From the NCBI GenBank assembly GCA_039105265.1, contig JAPFFF010000004.1, forward strand, positions 2,294,001-2,358,000: a DNA stretch of 64,000 nt, written 5' to 3'. The stretch comes from Tritrichomonas musculus. Lineage: Eukaryota > Parabasalia > Tritrichomonadida > Tritrichomonadidae. Numbering within the stretch: the stretch's first letter is position 1; the number at the start of each line of letters is the position of its first letter. This document shows, in pieces, positions 27,862-38,748 of the stretch. A model generated the notes under the pieces. That model searched no databases and was not told the origin of the DNA. It saw only the letters and a program-made list of their open reading frames with translations. Both the position numbers and the translations under genes were made by a program.

Positions 27862-30800
27862 ATGTTTACGATTGAGCAGAGCGGGCACATAACAAAAACA
27901 AATACTATTGACGGATTAATTAACGAATACATCAAAAGATACGTTGACAATTATGTTATCAAAGGTGATTCATCGAACGGAAATGGAATCACTGAGGAAC
28001 AATTGAATGAAGCTGTTAACGGATTGCGTGATTATGTCATCAACAATTATGCTTTATCAACTGATATTCCCGATGACTTGATTAATGAGGAATCATTGAC
28101 GACAAAAATAAATGAAGCATTAAAAGGATATGCATTGAAGAGTGATATACCAGAACCTGTTGATTTGACAGCGTATTATACCAGTGCACAAGCTGATGAG
28201 AAGTTTGTTGATGAAGATGAATTGGCTTATGAATTGGATAAGTATGAAACGAAAACAGTCGCTGAAGGCAAATATGCATTGAAGAGCGATTTAACAAACA
28301 ACAATAATATTGAAATACTTACATATGAAAAAGAATATAATAAAGATGCTCCAACATTTCTTCAACATATAGGCGAAATTGCTAATGATAACAATGTATT
28401 ATCGGCTAATTTATGTTTGTATGTTCTTTCTGATTTTATTGAATATACCAATGATAATAAATTGATTGTTAAAACAGCAACAGTTGATAATGATGATGTT
28501 GAAAAATTTCTACATAATATATATATTCGTTCTTTTGATAAAAACGTATTATCAGCTAAATTAACAAGAGAATTTGTGTATAAATATGTAGAGCATGTTA
28601 TGACCAATAAAACAGATATACCAACAGATTTGGTCAATGAATCAACATTGAATGAAACACTGAAAGGATATGCAATGAAGAGTGATATACCAGAAGTACT
28701 CAAAAATAGTGAGTTACAATTGAACATAAAAGAACTATTACCAGACGAAATGTTTCAGAAATTGATGGCTGAAGATGTTAAACCATTATCAACTCAAGTA
28801 TCAATGTGTTTAACAAGTATAGCAGCTAATGAAGGTCTTCAATCGGCTTTGGATGTTTGTGCCGAACGATATGTTCCAAAAGATGATTTGAAGAATTACA
28901 TCACGAGAGATAATTTGAATGTATCAACTGAATACACAATTGAAATCAAGACATATATGTTTCCTAATATAGGTCCAGTACCAGAAGAATATGAAGAAAA
29001 CGGAATGGATACATCTCACGTTTTACCGTTCAAAGAAGGAACGCATTTGGTTGGTTATAAATTTGACAATAGTGGTAATATATTCCATTTTGATATCAGA
29101 TTCAAGACAAATGAATTATATGCTGATGATGAATATAACGTTAAACAACATGAAGCTGAAGGATTTGAAAGTGAAGGTGAGTATTTTGAATTAGTGTGGG
29201 ATGAAGTTAGTGGGGCAATTTATGATAAATATCAATACCTTCCAATAACAATAACATTAGCAGAAACAGAAGATGAATTAGCTTTGAAGAGTGATATCCC
29301 TGAACCAGTTGACTTGACACCGTATTATACTAGCGCACAAGCTGATGAGAAGTTTGTTGATGAGGATGAATTGGCTTATGAATTGGATAAGTATGCATTG
29401 AAAACAGAGATTCCAACAATTCCAACAGATTTGGTTAATGAATCTGCGTTGCATACTGCGTTGTACGGAACAGAATTGAATATTGAATATCCTGCAAACT
29501 TATATGACGGTGCATATATTACCCCTAAGCTACCAAATGCTGGAGTTCATTTGATATTTGATGTTAATTGGGGAGATAATCAAGATGATGATATTATGCA
29601 TATTGATGTAATATTTAAACCAACTGGTTCTACTAGCACTTTTGATAGAATGGACAGGTATGATAGCAATGGTAAACGTATTGATTCAATAATATGGCGT
29701 CATGATGATGGTCAAATTGTATATACATCATATATTGCATCACATAGGAATAATAATCCAATAGCATACAATTTCATTAGAGCTCAAATCGAATCGCCAT
29801 TCATTAAAACCGCAAATGTTGCTGATGAAAGTCCAGAACGAATCACAATTCAATGTACACAGAATGAAAGTGGTTGTGTAATCCCAGATGAATATATAAG
29901 AAGAGTATTAACAACCAAAAATATTATCGTGAAGTTCAAACGAAATGCTGATGATGCATCATTTGAAGAAGCTGAATACGAATATATAGGACGAAAGAGT
30001 GGAAATCTCATATACAAATCAGTAAGTAGTGAGTCAAGTGAATCAATAGATATTCGTGTAGCTACACGTATTGTTTCATTGAGAGCCTCGGACGATACAC
30101 TAACCAATATATATGATGCATCTATCACATTAATCAATCGCCGACCTGTGAGCGATAATATGATTTCATCGATGAAATATGTGACTGATAACTTTGCATT
30201 GAAGTCAAATGTCATAACAGAAGAACAACTAATAAAAAAATGTGCTATTGATTGCGGACCGATTACAGAGGGCGGTGAAATATCAATTCATTATCTAAAA
30301 CTTGAAGGTAATGTGATTAAACTGGAATATATAGTAGGTGATTATGCGCTATGTTTGGAAATAAGAATATTATTCTATGATACAACTGGAAATCCTCATA
30401 ACATTGTTCTTGTATTACATCAAAGAACTGTGTATTTCGACAATTTCAAATTCCCATTCTATTATGAAGACACTGTTGATATAGCATCAGGAAGACCCCT
30501 GACATATAATTTCCCAATAGGTGAATATTCTTGGACAGTTACTCAGGAATTATTAGATTCTAAACAAATATATTCAAGATGCATCATGTCCCGAAAATAT
30601 TTAGCAAAATATAAGGCTGTGATGTATGGTACATCAAACACAACAATCACACATTACTCACCGATTGAATCATCAATGAACTCTGTTAGTGATTTCGTTA
30701 TAGGTTCTCCAGTGTATATGACAGGTAAGGTTTACAAACATGTTGGTGATGAATGGAAACCATCAACAGCAGATGATACAACTGATTGTATTTGTAGTGT

Positions 30801-31077
30801 CAAGACTTCAGGAACATGGAAAGAATATGTCGGTATATGTGTCAGAATCGATGACAAAAATAAATGTATAACATTTGCAAGTCATGGCGATTACATTTGC
30901 AAAGTCAATGATTCATCATGTTATTCAATCGGGGATGAGGTGTTTATCGATAATGAAGACAATAAGCTGAAAGTTCTTTCAGGAGAGACAGCAATAACAT
31001 CAAAAATAAAACGCATGACTGTCGGAATCATCACAAGCATCATTGATGAAAGAACATTAGCTGTATTCAAAGAGTAA
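27862..31077 (+). CDS. Phage-tail-fibre-like protein
   Basis: A 1071-residue protein built around recurring Y-A-L-K-S-D-I-P-type motifs (about seven, for example near residues 52, 91, 136, 270 and 475) linked to Y-Y-T-S-A-Q-A-D-E-K-F-V-D-E-D-E-L. These are the classic trimeric fibre repeats of bacteriophage receptor-binding proteins. A 115-bp segment at 28132-28246 recurs almost exactly at 29282-29395. The C-terminus (about 950-1071) has a compact phage-like domain (G-S-P-V-Y-M-T-G-K-V-Y-K). In a capsid-bearing element it would make a fibre or spike that contacts the host surface. This role is inference from repeat type and neighbours. Confidence 0.7.
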   Translation: MFTIEQSGHITKTNTIDGLINEYIKRYVDNYVIKGDSSNGNGITEEQLNEAVNGLRDYVINNYALSTDIPDDLINEESLTTKINEALKGYALKSDIPEPVDLTAYYTSAQADEKFVDEDELAYELDKYETKTVAEGKYALKSDLTNNNNIEILTYEKEYNKDAPTFLQHIGEIANDNNVLSANLCLYVLSDFIEYTNDNKLIVKTATVDNDDVEKFLHNIYIRSFDKNVLSAKLTREFVYKYVEHVMTNKTDIPTDLVNESTLNETLKGYAMKSDIPEVLKNSELQLNIKELLPDEMFQKLMAEDVKPLSTQVSMCLTSIAANEGLQSALDVCAERYVPKDDLKNYITRDNLNVSTEYTIEIKTYMFPNIGPVPEEYEENGMDTSHVLPFKEGTHLVGYKFDNSGNIFHFDIRFKTNELYADDEYNVKQHEAEGFESEGEYFELVWDEVSGAIYDKYQYLPITITLAETEDELALKSDIPEPVDLTPYYTSAQADEKFVDEDELAYELDKYALKTEIPTIPTDLVNESALHTALYGTELNIEYPANLYDGAYITPKLPNAGVHLIFDVNWGDNQDDDIMHIDVIFKPTGSTSTFDRMDRYDSNGKRIDSIIWRHDDGQIVYTSYIASHRNNNPIAYNFIRAQIESPFIKTANVADESPERITIQCTQNESGCVIPDEYIRRVLTTKNIIVKFKRNADDASFEEAEYEYIGRKSGNLIYKSVSSESSESIDIRVATRIVSLRASDDTLTNIYDASITLINRRPVSDNMISSMKYVTDNFALKSNVITEEQLIKKCAIDCGPITEGGEISIHYLKLEGNVIKLEYIVGDYALCLEIRILFYDTTGNPHNIVLVLHQRTVYFDNFKFPFYYEDTVDIASGRPLTYNFPIGEYSWTVTQELLDSKQIYSRCIMSRKYLAKYKAVMYGTSNTTITHYSPIESSMNSVSDFVIGSPVYMTGKVYKHVGDEWKPSTADDTTDCICSVKTSGTWKEYVGICVRIDDKNKCITFASHGDYICKVNDSSCYSIGDEVFIDNEDNKLKVLSGETAITSKIKRMTVGIITSIIDERTLAVFKE
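28132..28246 (+). repeat. Fibre-gene internal direct repeat, copy 1
   Basis: About 115 bp, nearly identical to 29282-29395, encoding the L-K-S-D-I-P-E-P-V-D-L-T ... L-A-Y-E-L-D-K-Y module of the fibre-like protein. Recent internal duplication or gene conversion would explain the high identity. Confidence 0.75.
29282..29395 (+). repeat. Fibre-gene internal direct repeat, copy 2
   Basis: Second copy of the module at 28132-28246, in the same frame and orientation, about 1.15 kb downstream. Confidence 0.75.
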
Positions 31078-31078
31078 A

Positions 31079-31717
31079 TCAAATCAAATCATGTTGATGT
31101 TTGAATCTATTAATATATACGCTAACTTTTTGATTATTTATATCGTTCATTGAAATAAATTCATTGCCTGATTTATTTGTATTGATATGAAGAATTTTAT
31201 AAATATTATCAGTAATCTTTGCATAAAAAATGTCTTCATTATTAGTATCATCATGGTAATAATAATACGTGTTTTCTTCAAATTCTTTCCTTTCTGTCTT
31301 TGTTTCATAGAAATCAATAACAATTGCATCATCAGGTATGTCATCAATGAATTCATATTGAATACCTTTATAATTTGATTTATTTTTATTATTCTCTGAA
31401 CTTGATACAAATCGTAAATTATCAACATTATAATCAGTTTTGATTCTATTCTTATGGTTGACTTGTGGCAGATTATTAGGGTTTTCAATAAATTGCTTTG
31501 CTACAAGAATATGTTTATAATATATTTTGTTATTTAGGTTTACACACGGATAAACATTTTGTCTGTATTCACCTTCAGCTATTATTTTTCCTGTTTTCTT
31601 ATTCTTGATGTTATAAGGGAAAGTTGTTTGAATTTCATAATCACTTTCAAAACCTTTCAAAGGTTCAAATTCAGCTTCAGCATTTTCAATTTGTGTTTGT
31701 TCAGTTGGTTGACTCAT
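31079..31717 (-). CDS. NUMOD4/HNH endonuclease-like protein of young Polinton
   Basis: 212 residues. After an acidic N-terminus comes F-E-P-L-K-G-F-E-S-D-Y-E-I (NUMOD4 motif), then an HNH core (Q-V-N-H-K-N-R-I-K-T-D-Y ... N-L-R-F-V-S-S-S-E-N-N) at about residues 75-125. An extra C-terminal domain has beta-type repeats. The older Polinton has a shorter homologue at 16573-16908. HNH proteins nick or cut DNA; here it could aid replication-linked recombination or spread. It converges with the fibre gene, one base apart. Confidence 0.75.
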   Translation of the reverse strand: MSQPTEQTQIENAEAEFEPLKGFESDYEIQTTFPYNIKNKKTGKIIAEGEYRQNVYPCVNLNNKIYYKHILVAKQFIENPNNLPQVNHKNRIKTDYNVDNLRFVSSSENNKNKSNYKGIQYEFIDDIPDDAIVIDFYETKTERKEFEENTYYYYHDDTNNEDIFYAKITDNIYKILHINTNKSGNEFISMNDINNQKVSVYINRFKHQHDLI

Positions 31718-31770
31718 TTATAACAAAAATAAAAAATTGATTTTTAAAATAAAATCATTAAATTAATTGT

Positions 31771-34700
31771 TTAATGATTCTCAATGAAATAATCCTTTGC
31801 AGTGAAACCATTAACATAAGGGCAACAACAATGATTTGATAATACCAACATTTTTGAATGTGCTGCTGTTAAAGCATTTTTGATAACAGTTATCTTGCTC
31901 ATCAGTTGTGAATTCATTTGAAGGTTTATATTTTTGCCTTTCATTATTGATTGCTTATCAATGACATTTTTGTAATCACTTGATTTGATGTTGTTCTTCT
32001 TCAATGATATACCTTTGAGCTTTAATGAAATTGTTTTGTCATCACTCCAAATCGTATAACACTTAGCGCACAAAGCAATTTGATTTGCTCCGAACTTTTC
32101 TACACAACAACCGAGAATCTTTTTCTCATCATATACATCATTGATTGCAGGGTTTGGCATAAAGCTATAAATGTGTTTATCATAAAATGATTTGTCTTTG
32201 ATGACGTAATCAAACAACTGGTCAATCGGTTTATCCATATCGCCAGCGATTGACATGTAAAGGCTATCTGTATCGACCGAGTTGAAATGAATCCGATTCA
32301 TATCAATACATTTGTAAAGAAAGTCATAAAGGAAAGTCAAATACCAGTATTTCGCATTGTCTAATGTCCAAAATGATTCCTGAAGACATGTATTACATTT
32401 GAATGAATGAGGTTGTGATTGTATCAAATAACAATCATTTGACAATTTACAACCATTGCGATAAGTATCGGATGCTATCAATTGAAAGGCTTTATTTTTA
32501 TCAACAATTCTGACTTTGTTGAAGTTCTCTGAATTCATTCCGTCATATCCGTAAGATCCGTTCATGCTAATCTTATAGAACTTTTCATTACCGTGTGCCT
32601 TTCCCGACAATATATCTTGACGCTTCTTCATAAACTCACAAACAAATTGATTGAATCCGTCATGAGCTTCATATAAACTTAAGCTCTTAATGTCATCAAC
32701 AATAAGTCCGTGGTCAATTAAAAACCATAAAAGGTAATTCGAGAACGTCATAAATGTACCACATGTATCAAGAAGCATTGTCAGCTTTCTTGTTTCTTTA
32801 TCTGCTGAATTCAGTTTATTGTCTTTCATGTATTTGTACATATAACTTCCAATCGTTTGTTCATCATTCATTATATTGATATTTCTAAACACAGGGGGAA
32901 AGTTAATCAAATCATTGATTTTATTCTTTGGACATCTCAATTTGACTTCAGCTTTGAATATAAACTCAGGGTTTGCATCAAATCGCTTCTTTGATTGAAT
33001 GATATTCATTGCAGAATTAAATACCTTTTCATTCTTGTTTCCATCTTCATCATAAACATCAAAGCGTTTTATAAATGAACCAGGCATGTACATGATTCCT
33101 CCGTGATAAGGATTAAATGAATGTTTTACTGAACTGAATGATGAAGGATATAATGAATTGAAATCAATACCAGCTACATGTGAAACTGTGTTTGAAGTGT
33201 CATAGCTGATGATTCTGTCATTGACGGCATCATATTTGAGTTTATTGATTAATGTTTGACCTCTGATGTTCACTCGATGAAGTACATTCGATAATCCTCC
33301 CGTTATGTTCTCTCTCAAGTTGTAGTATTCTTTTTCATCAGTTATGAGTGTGGGAAGGTGATGGAGCTTGCAGAATTTCTTCAATTGTATTTTGGTTCTT
33401 GTTATCTTGTCATCATCTCTTTGTCTCAAACGATTACATTCAGCACAAGCCAACAAACAGTTATCAATCTGATGTCCTTTGTTGTTATCTATTCGGTCAA
33501 GAGTTGGTTTGTTGGTATGAGTGAAGTGTTAACCACATAAATGACATTTACCTGTTTCATTTGATTCATACAATTTCATGAAAGCATCAAAATCCTTTTC
33601 ACCAACACATTTTGATATATCGCGTTGATTTTGATTGGATTGGTTATGTTTCATGTCTTGTTTTCGATAGTTATCACATTTATTTGACCACCATTTCATT
33701 GTTGGTTTAAATGTATTTGATTTATTGATGATTTCATAGTCGTTCTTAGGAATGAAATCTTTATAAGCGAGAGCATATTTGATACATGATGCGTTCTTTG
33801 ACAATGAAAGATTGTTAATCAAATCAACTTTATATTCAGCATTCATTTGAATAAGGTTGTCAATAGGTTTAATCATCATTTCAACATCATTGTCATTGAA
33901 TGATAATAAGTAATCCCAACGTGTTTCAAACCTCTTTGAATCAATCAAATACTCCTCATAATCAGCTTTCGTTAATGGATTCTTTTGATTGAGATAACTG
34001 TAGAAGTCTTCATATTTGAACGGTTCACTCTTTGACAACACTTCATTATAATTATCACTGTTGATTGCTTCATAAGGAAAGACACCTTTCGAACTGTTAG
34101 TGATACCACCAAAATCAATTCCAAACTGTTTGAGCGTTCCTCCAGCAACAAATGCTTGTGCGTCAATGAATCGTAATCGAATAGGATACTTTGATGATTT
34201 CAATATGAATTGTTTCAGTGATGTAGCTGTTCCAATCATTCCGCTATCGATAGACCAATGATTTTTAATCAATTGCTCTTTGAATAAGTTTGAATCAAAT
34301 CGTGATGAATTAAAACCGAACACTGTTATTGTTTTCAATGATGAATCTATTTTATTGAGTTCTTCTTCTGATTTATCTTTAATAAAGCTCTTCAAATGAT
34401 TCAATTTATCAACATACACATCACAGCCAACAACAAATAACCAGTCAATCCATTTGGCAATGAATTCATTTGTTCTTATATCAAAGTTCTTTGTTATCAA
34501 TCCTTTATCAAGTTTCACACATGATGAAACACTCAAAGGAATCAATCGAGAATTGATAACTGATTTATCACTGACTTTCTTTTCAATCTTTTGCTCCATT
34601 GTTTCAAAATCATAAGTGATATAATGAATTGTTGGCTTCCATTCAAGTTCATATGAAAGACAATACAAATAAACAGGATTGTTTAAAATGTGTGGACAAT

Positions 34701-36312
34701 ATGGTAAAGCTTCTCGTGAAGGTATGAAATCCTTTTTGAATTTACCATCACATTTATCTACATGTCTGTTGAATCTATCTATATGTTCATGTCCTTTATG
34801 AATGTATGAACCACAATGAGGACATATATGAATATTTGTTAATGCTTCAGCATTGATGATGTACATTATGTGAATTATCTTATCCTTTGAATACAAGAGA
34901 GCTGAAAACGTTTTGTTTGATTCGTCTGTGTTATGCCATTGGTCTTGTAAATCGAAAAAGCCTTTTTTATCTGTTTCAGTTTGGTTGTATTCATAAATGT
35001 TGACATTGATGTTATGATTCTTCGCTGATTCTTTCATTTCTTCAATTGTGATTCCTTTGAAGGTGTTGATTAATTGTTTTGCTGCTTTTGAAGGCTTCTT
35101 TGTATAACTCAAACCGTGTTCATCACATAATATTTTCTTTGCTGCTGCTGTTCTGTCAGAGATTGTAAAAGGTTTTTTCATTAATTCTTTATTCAAACAA
35201 CAAGCGAGGAAACGATACCAACACAAACAATCATCAACGTTATCAATAATGATATATTTATTTTTGCCAAACAATTCTGAAACTTCATCAATCTTTCCTG
35301 TTATCTTAACTACACGAGAGATTGTAAACGAAACAGACCAAACAATACACAATTTGATGTTTGAAGTAGTGGTTTCATATTCATGTATTTTTGATTCAAT
35401 ATACAGTTTAACTTTGTCAACATCTTTACTCTCTCTAACGATTATTGGAATTGATGATTTATAGTTTTTCCAATTAATATCACTTGCTTCATATGTATAT
35501 CTTTCGTTTTCATTCTTGGGCGGTATCTCAAATATGCCTGTCAATTGAAAATATATTTTGAACGGTTTCACTTCTTGTTTAAATACTGTTTCAGTCAAAT
35601 ATTCATTGATGTCTTCAATTGATGATACACCGTTTTTGTAATATATTTTGATTGGTTCTTTACTGTCTTCATCTAATCGTTCAACCTTTTCACTATCATT
35701 TGGGAATTGGTCAATGAAATGACTGCATGCTTCAACTGCTTCATCAAAGTTCTCAGGTTCATTGATTATGAAATATGAGTCATGTTTTGAATGAACACCT
35801 TTATAGCCAAACTTTTTGAGATATTCAATTAATTCAGCATTTTCATTGTTAAATCGAACGTCTTCATATCGTTGAGGCTGTTTGTTTGTCTTTGGAGGTA
35901 ATGGTCTCAATAATATATTTTCAGATTTAATTAATTGAAGGGCTTTGTTGAGTGCATCATGAGCTATTTTAATATTGTCCTCGATTTGTTTTTGTTTTAG
36001 TTTTTGTTCATCATCTTGTTCTTCTTCTTCAAATTGTTCCTCTTCCTCCTCTTCTTCTTGTTCTTCTGCTTCTCTTTTCATTCTATTAACGAAATCTAAT
36101 ATTGATATGTCATCGATTCTATTACCTTCATGTTCTCTAAAACCAAAAGAATTCAGATAATTTTCTAAGATTGACTTGAAATGTTTAACATCATAGTCAG
36201 AAGGTTTAGATGTTGATAAACGAGGTTTTAATTGAAGTTCATTATTGATATACCTGATTTGTTCAATAACAAATGATTTGGTATCTTTTTGATAGTAATA
36301 ACGCGAACTCAT
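31771..36312 (-). pseudogene. Protein-primed DNA polymerase B (Polinton pPolB) region
   Basis: Two long open frames on the same strand, so about one apparent break; otherwise it looks intact. From the N-terminus: an acidic Glu-rich stretch (about 90-120); a D-N-V-D-D-C-L-C-W-Y-R-F segment (about 357) resembling the OTU-like start of other Polinton polymerases; a Cys/His zinc-finger-like C-P-H-C ... H ... C; the 3'-5' exonuclease motifs (Y-D-F-E-T-M near 569, F-G-F-N-S-S-R-F-D near 665); a Cys-rich HNH-like insert; then palm motif A (D-F-N-S-L-Y-P-S), motif B (K-I-S-M-N-G-S-Y-G) and motif C (D-T-D-S-L-Y). Protein-primed PolB copies the linear element from its ends. Confidence 0.9.
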
Positions 36313-36404
36313 TTATGATATAATAAAAAAATCAAATTATTTGAATTTTGAAAAAATGTTAAATCAAAAAATAAAAAATATTTCGAGTTTTTTATTTCAT
36401 TGAA

Positions 36405-36755
36405 ATGTCTGAGTTAAGAGAAATAATAAAACACATTGAAGAAATACATAAATTACTTTTGATATTAGAATCAAAACAAGAAGTAAGTGAAGAAGAAGAA
36501 ACAAATGAAGAAACAAATACAGAAGCAAACCATAAAAGAACGCGTTCAATATTCAATTCATCAAAGTTCTTGAACAAGGATGAACGTGAAAAAGTTTTAG
36601 AATTTTTGGATGATAAAGTAATGAATGATATAAATAAGTTGCCAGGACATAAAAGGTGTTCATATACACAAAACTTATTGAAAGACAAATTGAAGTTAAA
36701 TGTATCATCATATATGATTAATAGATTGTTGGCATTTAAGAACAACAAAGAATAA
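36405..36755 (+). CDS. Small charged protein of Polinton
   Basis: 116 residues: an N-terminal helix with Ile/Leu heptads, an E-E-E-E-T-N-E-E-T-N acidic linker, and a basic C-terminal half (K-R-T-R-S-I-F-N) with helices that could form a winged-helix or HTH-like unit. The ATG follows TTTCATTGAA, an Initiator-like sequence, on the opposite side of a 92-bp divergent gap from the polymerase. Function unknown. Confidence 0.5.
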   Translation: MSELREIIKHIEEIHKLLLILESKQEVSEEEETNEETNTEANHKRTRSIFNSSKFLNKDEREKVLEFLDDKVMNDINKLPGHKRCSYTQNLLKDKLKLNVSSYMINRLLAFKNNKE

Positions 36756-36793
36756 AAATATCATTTAATTAATTTGTTTATTTTTGGTTTAAA

Positions 36794-37039
36794 ATGAATA
36801 GTGCAATTAAAGGTTTGAGTTGTGATACATCAGCTTTACACGCTCAGTTTCGAATAGTTAAAGACAAGATATTCAATGAATGTATGAATTCTGAAGATGA
36901 TGCATTAAACGGAAAGTTTGATAAGATGATTCACATATTGTCAATTTATAAACAACTATTTAATGATATTGAATCAATCAAAATACAATTAAGAGCTATT
37001 GATGAACGTATCAAATCAGCTGAACAGTTGACTTTGTAA
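36794..37039 (+). CDS. Small helical protein of Polinton
   Basis: 81 residues, helical (F-D-K-M-I-H-I-L-S-I-Y-K-Q-L-F, then I-Q-L-R-A-I-D-E-R-I). No family recognised. Its ATG is preceded by TTTATTTTTGG, the T-rich tract shared by many genes of this element. Confidence 0.5.
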   Translation: MNSAIKGLSCDTSALHAQFRIVKDKIFNECMNSEDDALNGKFDKMIHILSIYKQLFNDIESIKIQLRAIDERIKSAEQLTL

Positions 37040-37091
37040 ATGAATCATTGAATGAATGACTCATCATTAATATTGTTTTATTTTTATTCAA

Positions 37092-37667
37092 ATGTCTTTA
37101 AACCGTGCACGTATTCTTTCCAGCGAGAACGATGCATCAGTTAAGCAGGAACAATCAACCAGTATTAATATAAACATCAAACCAAAGCAACCACAATCAG
37201 TTGAATATCCATCAGTTCAACCATTACCACAATCATCTCAAGCCACAAATTTTACTATACCTCAGATGAGTGGAGTATATCAATCACAGCATCCAACAAA
37301 CAACGTTTCCCTAGAAAGAGGTATCAGTGATATAGGAGCTGATATAACAGAACTTGAAACCAAAAACAAATTCCTTGAGATATTGTTATCAATCTATGAA
37401 ACAAACCCGATAAAAGTCAATGATTTATTGATTTGTCATTCAAATACATTAATGGAACTCATCAAATTACTAACACAAGCTGATAAAGTTGAATTGATTG
37501 TCAATGATGATTGTTCGTGTAATGGTTGTGTTTCTCGTTCCAAATATCTTTTAATTGATAGGATATTGGTGTACAAAAATAATGAATCAAATGACTTGAA
37601 ATACAAATACAATAGCATTTATACAGAACTCATTAGACACAACATTTCATTTAAAACATGTATTTAA
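37092..37667 (+). CDS. Unrecognised 191-residue protein of Polinton
   Basis: The N-terminal 80 residues are disordered and Gln/Pro/Ser-rich. The C-terminal part is helical and contains N-D-D-C-S-C-N-G-C-V-S, a three-Cys cluster that might bind metal. It is second of four rightward genes ahead of the packaging ATPase, and a TTTTATTTTTATTC tract precedes the ATG. No match recognised. Confidence 0.45.
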   Translation: MSLNRARILSSENDASVKQEQSTSININIKPKQPQSVEYPSVQPLPQSSQATNFTIPQMSGVYQSQHPTNNVSLERGISDIGADITELETKNKFLEILLSIYETNPIKVNDLLICHSNTLMELIKLLTQADKVELIVNDDCSCNGCVSRSKYLLIDRILVYKNNESNDLKYKYNSIYTELIRHNISFKTCI

Positions 37668-37677
37668 AAACCAATAA

Positions 37678-37809
37678 ATGATATATGAAATATTAGTTGT
37701 TTCATTATTGACAGGTTTATTTTTAGTGAAGATTGTTGAAGTATCTTTAATGATGCCTGACAAAGAACCAGAACTCAGTGAAGAGATAAGAACAAAAATG
37801 TATTCATGA
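37678..37809 (+). CDS. 43-residue single-pass membrane peptide
   Basis: ATG at 37678, TGA at 37807-37809; too short for usual ORF cut-offs. The sequence is a hydrophobic segment of about 20 residues (I-L-V-V-S-L-L-T-G-L-F-L-V-K-I-V) followed by an acidic/basic tail (P-D-K-E-P-E-L-S-E-E). It fits exactly into the 166-bp gap between the 191-residue gene and the packaging ATPase gene, in the same direction. Small hydrophobic proteins are common in adenovirus- and virophage-like genomes. Expression is unproven. Confidence 0.45.
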   Translation: MIYEILVVSLLTGLFLVKIVEVSLMMPDKEPELSEEIRTKMYS

Positions 37810-37833
37810 AGAGCTTTAACGAAAACTAAAGAA

Positions 37834-38748
37834 ATGAAACGTTTCATGAAACCGACGCACTTTAATTATAATGAGATTTTATTCTCTAGTGGCTCTGATT
37901 ATGATGATGACCAAATGAGCTTTGCATTTGAATATGAATCATTCAGACCAACAGTTAATGAAAAGACATTTAACATTGATGATGAGATGAACAAAGCCTA
38001 TCAACGCAATGAATCAAAAATAAAGAATGAATCAATCAGACCGATCGCAAACGGTATCTATTCATACTACAATTCATTGAACATACTCGTTGGTCAGCAA
38101 GGTAAAGGAAAGAGTCATATAATGCTACGAGATGTTATTCAAATGTCTCGAATGAAGAACGCTGGCTTTCATTTAATTGTTTATGTATCACGAAACGGAA
38201 CAATCAATGATGCAACATTCGAAAGCCAACGCGAATTGATACAGCTACCAATAAAAACTGTTGCTGACAGCAATGCTGAAGAATATCTTAAACAACTTGA
38301 TTTATATAAAGAATTGTATAACAAATATTCATCAACACCAAAAATAGTAATCGATGAAAAGAAGTTAAACGATATGTTTGAGTTTCTTCATATCAATAAA
38401 CTAGGTCAACCAAATAAACCGCTAAATACTATCATTCTTTGTGAAGACTTCTTGAAATCGAAACTAATTAAATCATCCTATTTTATCAATACCATTAGTC
38501 AGCTTCGACACAAGAATCTAATCATATTCGTTAACATCCAGTTCTTCAAAGCTTTAACAACAGAATGGAAAAATAATGCAACATCATTCTTCATCTTCAG
38601 TGGTTATTCACGACAGAAACTCGGCTACATATATCAACAAGTTCCATTCCCAATAGATTTCGAAGAGCTATGGAATCGATACAGAACAATGAAAGCACAT
38701 CAATTCGTTTTAGTCAATGTTCGAACTAATAACCTTTCATTCATCTAA
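37834..38748 (+). CDS. Genome-packaging ATPase (FtsK/HerA type)
   Basis: 304 residues. Walker A is V-G-Q-Q-G-K-G-K-S-H at about 85-95, and a Walker-B-like strand N-T-I-I-L-C-E-D-F lies near 200. The size and the arrangement of a basic loop then beta strands match the A32/FtsK-HerA packaging ATPases of Polintons and nucleo-cytoplasmic large DNA viruses, which pump DNA into preformed capsids. A single uninterrupted frame. It overlaps the 3' end of the opposing 152-residue gene by 12 bp. Confidence 0.85.
   Translation: MKRFMKPTHFNYNEILFSSGSDYDDDQMSFAFEYESFRPTVNEKTFNIDDEMNKAYQRNESKIKNESIRPIANGIYSYYNSLNILVGQQGKGKSHIMLRDVIQMSRMKNAGFHLIVYVSRNGTINDATFESQRELIQLPIKTVADSNAEEYLKQLDLYKELYNKYSSTPKIVIDEKKLNDMFEFLHINKLGQPNKPLNTIILCEDFLKSKLIKSSYFINTISQLRHKNLIIFVNIQFFKALTTEWKNNATSFFIFSGYSRQKLGYIYQQVPFPIDFEELWNRYRTMKAHQFVLVNVRTNNLSFI

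Noticed and set aside
36392-36748. 118-codon ORF on the minus strand opposite the gene at 36405
   Set aside because: It mirrors the plus-strand gene, which has an Initiator-like upstream element and a charged, protein-like sequence; the minus frame reads as low-complexity Ser/Phe.
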